A stretch of 16,974 nucleotides of DNA from Candidatus Firestoneibacteriota bacterium (GTDB lineage: Bacteria; JACRDZ01). Both the position numbers and the translations under genes were made by a program. Positions within the stretch are counted from its first letter, which is position 1, and every line of letters begins with the position of its first letter. The notes under the pieces were generated by a model, which ran no database searches, was not told the DNA's origin, and worked only from the letters and a program-made list of their open reading frames with translations. This document shows positions 8,971-16,974 of the stretch, piece by piece. Location of the stretch: positions 1-16,974 of the forward strand of contig JACRDZ010000204.1 in NCBI GenBank assembly GCA_016212735.1. The letters are read 5' to 3'.

Positions 8971-9000
8971 ATTATACTACTATGTACAAAATATTTGCAA
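8971..9000 (-). promoter_or_regulatory. Predicted promoter of the HEAT-repeat gene
   Basis: On the minus strand TTGCAA (8995-9000) and a consensus TATAAT (8971-8976) are 18 bases apart, 41 bases upstream of the ATG at 8929. The surrounding DNA is extremely AT-rich, which raises the chance of a fortuitous match. Confidence 0.55.
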
Positions 9001-9040
9001 TAAATAATCAATGTATTTAATATATACTTTACTTTAACCA

Positions 9041-9186
9041 AAAAAAGTCAGTTAACTTGAGTACTTTAAGTCAGGGAAGAGTTTTATAACGGGTTGTGCG
9101 AATAGTTTCTAAAAGACAATGGATATAATATCTTATTAATCAAGCCATTAATAAACAATCTTTACTCAAGTTGACTGAGTTTTTTA
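9041..9186. mobile_element. MITE-like element or decayed insertion sequence end pair
   Basis: Two arms face each other. The left arm begins AAAAAAGTCAGTTAACTTGAGTA at 9041, and the reverse complement of the right arm (ending 9186) begins AAAAAACTCAGTCAACTTGAGTA. A 15-base core, CAGTYAACTTGAGTA, is shared with one mismatch, and short A-runs flank both arms. The interior of about 100 bases encodes nothing and contains a small perfect hairpin, TTATTAAT-N6-ATTAATAA, at 9133-9154. Terminal inverted repeats around a short non-coding core fit a miniature inverted-repeat element. I could not identify a target-site duplication. It starts 36 bases after the stop of the giant cytochrome gene. The T-run reached after the far arm on the minus strand could also help end its transcription, although the loop is very long. 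Confidence 0.5.
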
Positions 9187-9222
9187 TCTGTTTTGAGTAA
9201 AAAACACATTAAGAATCTTTAT

Positions 9223-12200
9223 TTATTTTACTCCTACATCTTTTAATTCAAAAAGAGAATAAGGTGTATAACGGGCTATTCCAAATACTTTTTGTTTTAA
9301 AGCTAAATTTTCTGCTTTTTCACTTTCTTTAATTTTCTGCATTTTCACATCTTCTGCTGTTAGAAAATCGAATATAGGTAGATCCTCTTCAGCTTCAATA
9401 TTTACTTTCTTTGGTTCAAGATCATAATTTTCCTTGTCATATATTTTTTTCTTTATTTCATATTTTGTATCTTTACCCCAGTAATTTTCAATCGCATAAA
9501 ACTCCTTCCACCAGTCCCATATTTTTAAATCAAACTCAGTATTATCTTTAATATTATTAAAAGTCACCTTAAAATCTCTATAATCCTTTTCTGCAAAAAT
9601 TCCTATTTTATTTCTTTGTATTATGTTTCGATATATCATAGGACATGATTCATTAATAAAAATCCCGAATTCTATATTTTCCTGAATATTTGAATTTGCT
9701 ATTGTTGGATAAGAATATCCTATAATTTTTATCCCAATTTTATTATTTTCAATAATTGCATTAATAATTTTCGGCGCAGACATATCTTCACAACTTATTC
9801 CTATATCATTATTATTTATATAATTGTCCAATATTTTTGCCTGTGTCGCATCTATGCAAAAAATACCCTGTTTATTATTTTCTAAAGTATTTTTTGTTAT
9901 TTCAGGACTGCATGCTTTAAGATATATTCCAGATCCTCCATTATTCTCTATTTTGCAGTTACTTATTGTCCCTACACAATCTCTGTCAATATGTATTGCA
10001 TCATTTTTCATTAATTCAAAAGTTGAATTATCTATTACTGTATTATCAGATTCAATCCATAACCCATAATCTGCATTTGAAAAATAGCAATTTCTAAATA
10101 TATTTTTCTTATCAGTTGGATTTCTGTCAATTTTTATCATTGACCAAGAACCAGATTCTCCATGTTCTTTTTTAGATGTGAATATAATAATATCATCTTT
10201 TTTACCTTCTGCAATAATATTTCCTTTTACAACAAGTCCTCCTTTACTTACTACTTTATCTCCTCTTGTAAAATCTGTAAATAAAAGCTTTACTCCTGGC
10301 TCTATTATTAAAAGAGCTTTTCTATCAATAATTAATTGTCCTACAATATAATATGGACTGCCATCCTTTGTCAGAGTTTTATTTTCATAAATAATTCCTG
10401 AGAGAGTATCAGCCTGTACAGATTTTAAATATGTTGTTTTTTGAGAAAAAACATCTGAAACCAGTTTTTCATCATTTCTGAATTTTACATAAATAGTCTT
10501 TTCTCCTGCAATAGGAGTTACCATGAATTTCTTAATATTATTAAAAGGTTCCCACATCGAACCTTCAAACTTTTCGTTATTTTCACTTATCATCATTTGA
10601 TAAGCTCCTTTTCCTTCCATAAGAAGTGTTATATCAGGATTTATTGTCATGTCGCCTTCTTTTATCTTGAAATTAACAGAATTATAGAAATCCATGGTTT
10701 TTTGTCTGGTATCAAAAAAGAAAACCTTATCTGATACAGATTCCATAACATTTCTTATAACTCCCTCTGCATTTTCCACAGTAATAAGCAGCTTCCCTCC
10801 CATTTCTTTAGTAAGTTTTATATTTTCAATTGTATAAGTATCATTTTCAACATATATAGATGTAAAAATACCATTATCCGGGATTTTCGGACTTTCACCT
10901 CCATCAATATTAATCATTTTTATTCTTGGAGTTATATTAGGATTTAGTGTTTCACTGAAAACAACACTCAATGCAAAATCATCAGTAATTTTTACAGGTT
11001 CGTGGTAAATATATTTTCTAACACGCGGTTTAATAAGATCTTCAGGTGTATATATTTTTTTTATGTCTGTTTTATTTTCATTTTCATCCTTAAATTGTAC
11101 ATATAGATAATCCATTACACTATCCTGAGGAAATTCATAAGTAAAAGTTGATTCATAACGCTGCCATTTTTCATGTTCCAGAAATTTATCTAATCCAATC
11201 TTTAAAAATTTTGCCCTTTCAATTTTCATTTCTATAAGAAGCTTGGGTAATTTACTCTTATTTTCAATTGGCTTTATAGATAACACAAATGGAGGCAAAG
11301 GAAGCTCTACTACTCCTGAAACATTCCCTGATTTATCTTCAAATTTTATAAATATTTTTGTGTCTTTAATATCAAGCGGGAAATTAATTTCTTTACGATA
11401 TTCTTCCCATTTAGCACCTTCAAAATTCTTATTATTACTGATAATATACTTCCCCGGACTTTTATTATTTAAAACATTTTCACCAACAAGACCTAATACT
11501 GCAGTATATTTATCTGTTTCAATATCCATTGAAATAGACTGCACAATTGCTGCTTTGCCTGCGAATTCCAGTCTTCTTTCTTTTTCAAATTTCTCCATTC
11601 TTTTAGCTTCAATATTTGCTTCTTCTTTCTTTTTTTCTTCAAGTATTTTTTCTGCCTCTTCAATTGCTTTAACATCACGGCCTAAACGACGAAGCATTTC
11701 TTCCTGTTCGAGATGTACTGTTGCGAGATGACATATATTGCATAACTGCCAGCTTTCATTACGAACTCTTAAAAAACTATTTTTACCATCACCTTCAACC
11801 TTTTGTACATAAGCTCCAGATGCTGAATCCCAGGGATGTTTTTCCAGAGGGTTAAGCGGGTCCCATTGATGTTCATTATGACATGTCGAACATGTTACAA
11901 CTTTTTTCTTAAAAGCATCGCCTTTATCCATTTCCCCATCTTCATTATATAACATGAAATTAAATTTTTTATCAGGTATTTGCAGTTTCATTGTTTCTTT
12001 TAATGTTCCATTTTTTGCAATAAAATCATTCATCTCTTCATCAGTAGGGAAACTTATAATTTTATGATGGAGTTGTAATTTCTTTTCTTCTGCAACCCCT
12101 CCTATACGATGACATCCATAACAAACCGGACTATAAATCAATCCTTTTGAATCAGGGGGGACATTTTTCGAAGATATATATATCGAAGCGCCCTGATGCG

Positions 12201-15200
12201 ATCTATGGCATGCTGAACATAATCCTCCGTCATAAACTGTTTCACCCATCATATTTTTTTCCCGCGGAGCAGTAATACGCATATCATGATCTGTACCGAT
12301 TATAGTTTCTTTTTCTGTATGGCAGTCTAAACATAATGATGTTGTCGAGTCATTAGCTTTTCGTAAAAAACTTGTTCTTCCATCACCTTCCAGCCCTTTT
12401 GCCAACTTTGCTTTCTCAACAACATGATTACCTTTTTCAATTTTATCATCAGGATCACGGTCCAATACTCTCGCAAATACTTCCAATGTCTGTGAAAACG
12501 GATTTACTTTATCTACTATGCATCTTGCAATAATCTTACCTTTTTTAAATATTACATATTGCTGTCCAACTTCAGGTTTAAACCTGTCAATAGTATCAAT
12601 ATATACAAAAGCTCCTGATGGATAACCAACTGTGCCTATAACTTTTTCTCTTATATTTTCAAAACTGAATAATCCTTTACTTAAAACATTTCTCCTGTAC
12701 TGAGTCGGGCTCCATTGATGTGAATAATGACATGTAACACATGTAATAAGTCCGTCTTTATCTTTTTTCCCTTCTTTTGTATATAAAGGCAATGTTGTTG
12801 TACGTCCTTTTCCCATTTTTATTCCAATAGGATGCGTATATTTCCCTATCTTTGATTCTGCACATTTTCCTTCCCAATGACAGCTATGGCATAATTGAGT
12901 AATATAATCTTCCCCTGGACCTAAAGGCTTACCCCAGCGTCTTATATCATTTGCATTATGCATAATATGACAGGCAGCACATGCACCTGACATCCCAACA
13001 GTTTCCTTATTAACATTTTCCTCATCTGGCACTGTAACAAAAAGATCATGATCCGTATTTATAACCAGGCCTTCATGCTGATGACAATCCACACATAAAG
13101 CAGAAACTTTACGGTTATCCAGACGCAGGAAACTATTAGTCCCATCTCCTTCTGTCTTTTTTCCCGGACCTCCGCTGTCCAAACCTGGAGTCCAGCGATG
13201 AGGGTCATGACATGTATTACACGTAATTTTCCCATCAATTTTTTTCTTGCCCAGCTCATCATATAAAGGTAAACTTGTTGGTAAACCTGCTTCCTGCTGT
13301 GTAATATTTATAGGGTGGTTAAATCCTTTAATTTCTTTTTTCTCAGAAATACCTCCTTTAGTATGACAACTTAAACATAAAGCTGTAAGGAGATCTTTAT
13401 CTGTTTTACCAGGGACTTTTGCCCAGAGTTTAATCTCCAGAGCATTATGTGTAAGATGACATGATCCGCATGGTCCTGAATCTGCAACAGTTTCTCCTGT
13501 AACATTTTTTTCCTTTGGTGCAGTGATATTCAAATCATGCTTGGTCCCTGTGATAAGAACATTTTCAAAATGGCAGTTTCCACACAAAGCTGATTTTCTA
13601 TCATTAGGAATACGAAGGAAACTATTCAAAACAGTTCCATTAGTATCTTCTCCAGGCCCAAAATCTTTTTTAACAGGATCCCATAAATGCGAATCATGAC
13701 AGGTTGAACATGCAATGTTGCCATCAGGATTTTTTTTACCTCGAATATATAAAGGCAAAGAAGTTATTACTCTCCAGTCAGTGATAGGAGTATCACATGT
13801 ATGACTGTGTGCTCCGGTAAGCTTTTTTTCACCCATTTTCCCTTTACTATGACAGCCAATGCAAATAAGCGTCATAACACTGTCACCTGGAGGAATATTT
13901 TCACGTGCCCATATAAAAGGGCCGCTGCCATTATGAATAAGATGACATGCGCTGCAAATTCCATCATCTTTAATAGATTTCCCCAGGGAATTTTTCAGTT
14001 CAGTTTTTGGTATGTTAGGTATTTTTTCTACAACTGCCATATCATGTTCGGTTTTCTCAACCTTAAATTTATTTTCATGACAATCTTTGCAGAAATTTGA
14101 CGTATTATCTTTTGTCCCTCTTAAAAAACTATTTAATCCTGTTCCCTCCAGGTTAGACTTCGGACGATCATCTTTATCCTTTGGGTTCCATTGATGTACA
14201 TTATGACATGTCCCGCAGGTAACGAGTCCTGCTGTATTGTAATATTTTTCAATATCTTTCCCTGTTTTCAAAGCATCCAGTAATTTTTTATTAAAAAGCC
14301 TTTTGCCGCTCGAATCATACAGCGGATATTGTGTTGTCCCATCAACAAGTTTTATACTCCTGCCTGTTGGATGGTCATATTTATTCATAGGTTTTTTTTC
14401 ACCACACTGCTCTTTAATATGACACGATATACATATTTTTGAAATATTATCCATATTCTCAAGTTCAGGGGGTATCTTTTTTGCCCATATTTTCGGCCCT
14501 GTACCATTATGCATAAGATGACATCCTGAACATGTTCCATCTTCCATTGCTGTTTTACCCTGAATATTTTTTTCAGTACGTCCTGATATTTTAAGATCAT
14601 GTTCAGTATCAAGTACAACTGCTTCACTCTGATGACATTCCTTGCATAAAGCATTCTCTATATTTCTTTTTCTTAAAAAACTATTTCGTCCGTCACCTTC
14701 AGTATCAACTTTGTTCCCTGTATTTTTATCTGTTGGATCCCATTGATGCACATCGTGACATGTAGCACACATTACCTTACCTTTTCTTTTAGACTTATCA
14801 ATAATTTTTTTACCATCAATCAAAATAAATGAATCATAAACTCTGACACCTTCTCCAAGAAATAATGGCAGATCTGTTTCTCCTGTAACTCTTTCTATAT
14901 CAAAATTTGTCGGATGGCTGAAAATTCCAACCTGTTTCTTCTCTGCTACTTTTCCTTTATCATGACAGCTTATACATAATCTCCCAACAGGATCATCACC
15001 CTGTTTCATTTGGGAAATATTACGAGCCCACACTTTAGCTCCTTTTCCGCCATGAGCAATATGACATGCACCGCATACGCCGGATTCTCTGACACGCTGT
15101 CCTTTAATATTTTCTTCTTTTGGAGCAATGATAATCAAATTATGTTCATTATTTTCCACCATTTGCTGTTCCACATGACATACAACACAAATATCGCTTG

Positions 15201-16959
15201 ATTCAATAGTCTGCATTAATAAAAGCATTGTCCCTTCCCGGGATTTATGGACACCATGACAGGTATAGCAAATTATTTCCCCTTTAAGCCCTTTTCTACC
15301 ACCTGCTTTAATAATTTTTTCTGGTATTTCCAATTTACGAGGTTTTATATTTACAGGATGTGTACTTAAAATGGCTGCTTCAGTTAATGTCCCAACATTT
15401 ACATTTAAATGACAATAACCGCAGATTCTGGAATTTTCATCTGTTATTATAAGATTACTGGTCCCTGGTTCTCCTCCATGAGTTTTATGACATGTAGAAC
15501 ATATAATAATAGGTTTATCTTTTCTTCTGCCTAACTTCCCCCCTTTTTTTAAAATTATTTTTGGTATATCAACTTTACGGCTTGTTATGTTAACAGGATG
15601 AATTCCTTTTGTTTCAGCTTCTTTAATAGTTCTCGCAATTTTATTTGTATGACATTTTTCACATATACGATTATTTCTGTTTGAGTACACTAATAAATAT
15701 TTTTTCTTTGCTTTAGCTGTATCAGTGATTTTTGAAGTATCCAGGATCTGTAATGTGGTTTCCCATTGAACACTTTTTATTCTGGTTGAATCTATATTTT
15801 TTGTGGAATCAATTTCCTCCAATTTTTTCAATTCAGTAATCCCCAACACCAACATATCTTCTTCCTTATCATCTGATCCTGTATTGAAATTATTATGTGC
15901 ATTATGACAGCTGTTGCATGTTATTTTATTTTCATAGAGTTTTATTCTGGATTGCGGTTCAATTTCCATTCCTTCGGAAAGTTTTATCCCAATAGGATGT
16001 GTCCCTATATTGGTCTTACCTTTACCTGTCCCAAATTCTGAAGGATGACATTTTGCACAGAACTGGCCTATTTCATTGTGTTCTACAAGTAAATACTGAG
16101 ATCCTTTTGCTCTGTGGGGAGTATGGCATGTACGACAGACAATATTTCCTTTAAAATTTAACACAACAGTAGTTGTTTCCCCCCAAAAAAGAGGTATAAC
16201 AGCTTTTTTAGCACGAATATTAACAGAATGAGTCTCTATACCTGAACCCCCTAATTCAGGTTTTGACGGATTATCAGTATGACATGTTTCGCATAAAAGA
16301 GAAGTACCGATTCCTTCTCCCTCGTTTCTTCTAACTAAAAGTTTTTCTCCAGGGGCAGATCCATGAATTACATGACATGTCTGACAAATAATAATGTCTC
16401 TACCCTGTTCATCTTTTCCAAATTTACTGCCAGCGGCTTCCAATATTTCCGGCTTTTTCTGGATAATTCTCATTGATGGATGATTACCTGTTTGAGCATC
16501 TCCTGTTTTTGTCCTATGACATTCTCTGCATAAAGAAGAATTAATATTTAGCATTCTGAGCCAGCTTTTACCTTCAATTGTATGAGGGCTGTGACATGTA
16601 CCACAATATATCATGCCGTTTTTTATGGGAAATCCCTGAGGAATTTTTATTTCAGAAGAAGGTTTTACGTCTGTCTTATGTCGCTGTCCATTCCATGTTA
16701 TATACCGTGAATCATCAACAGAACCATCATGACAGCTGTAACACATTAAATCATTTGCTACTCCAAAATCCAATGCAGGATATTCTTCTTTGAATTCTAT
16801 GAGTCTGTTTTCTTCGTAAGGAAGAAGCGGATTTTTATATATATGACATCTTAGGCATTCTTCATCTGTTATCTCAATAGCAAAAGTTGAATGGGAAGAT
16901 AATATTAAAACAAAAAAAAGTATAATTATAGGAATAATTACACTGGTTTTTTTTTGCAT
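9223..16959 (-). CDS. Giant secreted 38-haem c-type cytochrome fused to a beta-helix
   Basis: The 2578-residue product has a signal peptide (residues 1-27, cleavage likely after STFA) and 38 CxxCH haem c attachment motifs, the first at Cys35 and the last at Cys1740. From the third motif on they fall into 18 doubled CxxCH units. In every unit the first motif is CxxCHxxH, and a further His (usually HP or HD) follows nearly every second motif, supplying candidate axial ligands for bis-His haems. Residues 591-1739 are six four-haem modules. Residues about 1420-1520 are a haem-free insert. The C-terminal 834 residues hold a charged coiled coil (about 1749-1805), three beta-sandwich-like segments with IYVKF-type strands, and a beta-helix (about 2185-2490) ending in NYWG. 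It should be matured outside the cytoplasmic membrane; electron transport or storage is inferred. No Shine-Dalgarno is visible in the 15 bases before the ATG, and the frame is open to the window edge, so the start may lie slightly upstream. Confidence 0.93.
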   Translation of the reverse strand: MQKKTSVIIPIIILFFVLILSSHSTFAIEITDEECLRCHIYKNPLLPYEENRLIEFKEEYPALDFGVANDLMCYSCHDGSVDDSRYITWNGQRHKTDVKPSSEIKIPQGFPIKNGMIYCGTCHSPHTIEGKSWLRMLNINSSLCRECHRTKTGDAQTGNHPSMRIIQKKPEILEAAGSKFGKDEQGRDIIICQTCHVIHGSAPGEKLLVRRNEGEGIGTSLLCETCHTDNPSKPELGGSGIETHSVNIRAKKAVIPLFWGETTTVVLNFKGNIVCRTCHTPHRAKGSQYLLVEHNEIGQFCAKCHPSEFGTGKGKTNIGTHPIGIKLSEGMEIEPQSRIKLYENKITCNSCHNAHNNFNTGSDDKEEDMLVLGITELKKLEEIDSTKNIDSTRIKSVQWETTLQILDTSKITDTAKAKKKYLLVYSNRNNRICEKCHTNKIARTIKEAETKGIHPVNITSRKVDIPKIILKKGGKLGRRKDKPIIICSTCHKTHGGEPGTSNLIITDENSRICGYCHLNVNVGTLTEAAILSTHPVNIKPRKLEIPEKIIKAGGRKGLKGEIICYTCHGVHKSREGTMLLLMQTIESSDICVVCHVEQQMVENNEHNLIIIAPKEENIKGQRVRESGVCGACHIAHGGKGAKVWARNISQMKQGDDPVGRLCISCHDKGKVAEKKQVGIFSHPTNFDIERVTGETDLPLFLGEGVRVYDSFILIDGKKIIDKSKRKGKVMCATCHDVHQWDPTDKNTGNKVDTEGDGRNSFLRKRNIENALCKECHQSEAVVLDTEHDLKISGRTEKNIQGKTAMEDGTCSGCHLMHNGTGPKIWAKKIPPELENMDNISKICISCHIKEQCGEKKPMNKYDHPTGRSIKLVDGTTQYPLYDSSGKRLFNKKLLDALKTGKDIEKYYNTAGLVTCGTCHNVHQWNPKDKDDRPKSNLEGTGLNSFLRGTKDNTSNFCKDCHENKFKVEKTEHDMAVVEKIPNIPKTELKNSLGKSIKDDGICSACHLIHNGSGPFIWARENIPPGDSVMTLICIGCHSKGKMGEKKLTGAHSHTCDTPITDWRVITSLPLYIRGKKNPDGNIACSTCHDSHLWDPVKKDFGPGEDTNGTVLNSFLRIPNDRKSALCGNCHFENVLITGTKHDLNITAPKEKNVTGETVADSGPCGSCHLTHNALEIKLWAKVPGKTDKDLLTALCLSCHTKGGISEKKEIKGFNHPINITQQEAGLPTSLPLYDELGKKKIDGKITCNTCHDPHRWTPGLDSGGPGKKTEGDGTNSFLRLDNRKVSALCVDCHQHEGLVINTDHDLFVTVPDEENVNKETVGMSGACAACHIMHNANDIRRWGKPLGPGEDYITQLCHSCHWEGKCAESKIGKYTHPIGIKMGKGRTTTLPLYTKEGKKDKDGLITCVTCHYSHQWSPTQYRRNVLSKGLFSFENIREKVIGTVGYPSGAFVYIDTIDRFKPEVGQQYVIFKKGKIIARCIVDKVNPFSQTLEVFARVLDRDPDDKIEKGNHVVEKAKLAKGLEGDGRTSFLRKANDSTTSLCLDCHTEKETIIGTDHDMRITAPREKNMMGETVYDGGLCSACHRSHQGASIYISSKNVPPDSKGLIYSPVCYGCHRIGGVAEEKKLQLHHKIISFPTDEEMNDFIAKNGTLKETMKLQIPDKKFNFMLYNEDGEMDKGDAFKKKVVTCSTCHNEHQWDPLNPLEKHPWDSASGAYVQKVEGDGKNSFLRVRNESWQLCNICHLATVHLEQEEMLRRLGRDVKAIEEAEKILEEKKKEEANIEAKRMEKFEKERRLEFAGKAAIVQSISMDIETDKYTAVLGLVGENVLNNKSPGKYIISNNKNFEGAKWEEYRKEINFPLDIKDTKIFIKFEDKSGNVSGVVELPLPPFVLSIKPIENKSKLPKLLIEMKIERAKFLKIGLDKFLEHEKWQRYESTFTYEFPQDSVMDYLYVQFKDENENKTDIKKIYTPEDLIKPRVRKYIYHEPVKITDDFALSVVFSETLNPNITPRIKMINIDGGESPKIPDNGIFTSIYVENDTYTIENIKLTKEMGGKLLITVENAEGVIRNVMESVSDKVFFFDTRQKTMDFYNSVNFKIKEGDMTINPDITLLMEGKGAYQMMISENNEKFEGSMWEPFNNIKKFMVTPIAGEKTIYVKFRNDEKLVSDVFSQKTTYLKSVQADTLSGIIYENKTLTKDGSPYYIVGQLIIDRKALLIIEPGVKLLFTDFTRGDKVVSKGGLVVKGNIIAEGKKDDIIIFTSKKEHGESGSWSMIKIDRNPTDKKNIFRNCYFSNADYGLWIESDNTVIDNSTFELMKNDAIHIDRDCVGTISNCKIENNGGSGIYLKACSPEITKNTLENNKQGIFCIDATQAKILDNYINNNDIGISCEDMSAPKIINAIIENNKIGIKIIGYSYPTIANSNIQENIEFGIFINESCPMIYRNIIQRNKIGIFAEKDYRDFKVTFNNIKDNTEFDLKIWDWWKEFYAIENYWGKDTKYEIKKKIYDKENYDLEPKKVNIEAEEDLPIFDFLTAEDVKMQKIKESEKAENLALKQKVFGIARYTPYSLFELKDVGVK
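9475..10407 (-). other. Right-handed parallel beta-helix domain of the giant cytochrome
   Basis: This segment encodes residues about 2185-2495. It opens with the cap motif seen in many surface beta-helices (SPYYIVGQLIIDRKALLIIEP, then GVKLLF). It continues with coils of 21-24 residues, such as SGIYLKACSPEITKNTLENN, QGIFCIDATQAKILDNYINN, IGISCEDMSAPKIINAIIEN and IGIKIIGYSYPTIANSNIQE. It ends at NYWG, a common end of NosD/PbH1-type helices. Such domains bind carbohydrates or form surface scaffolds in other proteins; the ligand here is unknown. Confidence 0.8.
11743..15189 (-). repeat. Six tandem four-haem modules within the giant cytochrome gene
   Basis: The modules begin at Cys591, 772, 957, 1126, 1289 and 1543, and a seventh begins but is cut short at Cys1740. 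Each reads in order: LCxxCH then a T(E/D/K)HD motif; GxCxACHxxHNG; LCxSCHxKG then EKK and a HP-type histidine; LPLY; ITCxTCHDxHQW; and finally EGDGxNSFLR before the next module. Spacings are 163-185 residues. The fifth, at 254, contains an extra domain, and the sixth is 197. The units have clearly diverged in sequence, so this is old internal duplication rather than a recent DNA-level tandem array. Confidence 0.85.
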
Positions 16960-16974
16960 AAAAAATATTGCTTC

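Noticed and set aside
9187..9210. A/T-only hairpin (TTTTTTA ... TAAAAAA) after the giant gene as an intrinsic terminator.
   Set aside because: There is no GC in the stem, so it would be too weak; such pairings are expected by chance in DNA this AT-rich.
11243..11731. A 162-codon open frame on the plus strand.
   Set aside because: It lies opposite the charged coiled-coil and beta-rich part of the giant cytochrome. Its serine- and phenylalanine-rich composition is what the complement of Lys/Glu-rich codons gives, and no family features are seen.
13801..14100. A 99-codon plus-strand frame inside the haem region.
   Set aside because: It is antisense to conserved CxxCH modules and has no recognisable features or ribosome binding site.
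11743..15189. Regularly spaced similar DNA segments suggestive of a repeat array such as CRISPR.
   Set aside because: The periodicity comes from haem-motif codons in a protein-coding frame. Spacings are hundreds of bases and the repeats are not identical.

Overview
The window is an AT-rich bacterial segment in which every gene I can support is on the minus strand, so transcription runs from high to low coordinates. A complete hrcA-grpE-dnaK-dnaJ operon with a perfect CIRCE operator marks it as bacterial. A giant secreted multihaem cytochrome, plus secreted HEAT-repeat and carboxypeptidase-regulatory-like proteins, suggest an uncultured, probably anaerobic, diderm-like bacterium. The phylum cannot be fixed from this sequence alone.

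Layout from the right end. 16959-9223 encodes a 2578-residue exported protein with 38 CxxCH haem-binding motifs over residues 35-1744. Beyond these lie a short charged coiled coil, three related beta-sandwich-like segments and a right-handed parallel beta-helix. The haem part is highly regular: after the first two motifs there are 18 doubled CxxCH units, the last two-thirds of which form six four-haem modules plus a final motif. The 293-bp gap to the next gene holds a MITE-like inverted repeat (9041-9186) and a sigma-70-type promoter (8971-9000). 8929-6869 encodes a secreted 686-residue protein with C-terminal HEAT-like repeats, which I cannot assign a function. The 309-bp gap at 6560-6868 holds the heat-shock promoter, the CIRCE operator and an AT-rich imperfect inverted repeat inside a roughly 250-nt leader.

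6559-1716 is the class I heat-shock operon: HrcA repressor, GrpE exchange factor, DnaK and type I DnaJ. HrcA should bind CIRCE and repress its own operon, while the three chaperone proteins form one folding machine. 1650-1357 is a short ORF without a convincing start, possibly a remnant. 1308-1 is the start of a secreted protein with three carboxypeptidase-regulatory-like domains and a cysteine-rich region ending in an HExxH motif; it runs off the window and has its own promoter (1354-1383).

The most unusual object is the giant cytochrome, which joins a predicted 38-haem wire to a cell-surface-type beta-helix in one chain. No tRNA, rRNA, CRISPR array, transposase or cytochrome c maturation gene was seen.
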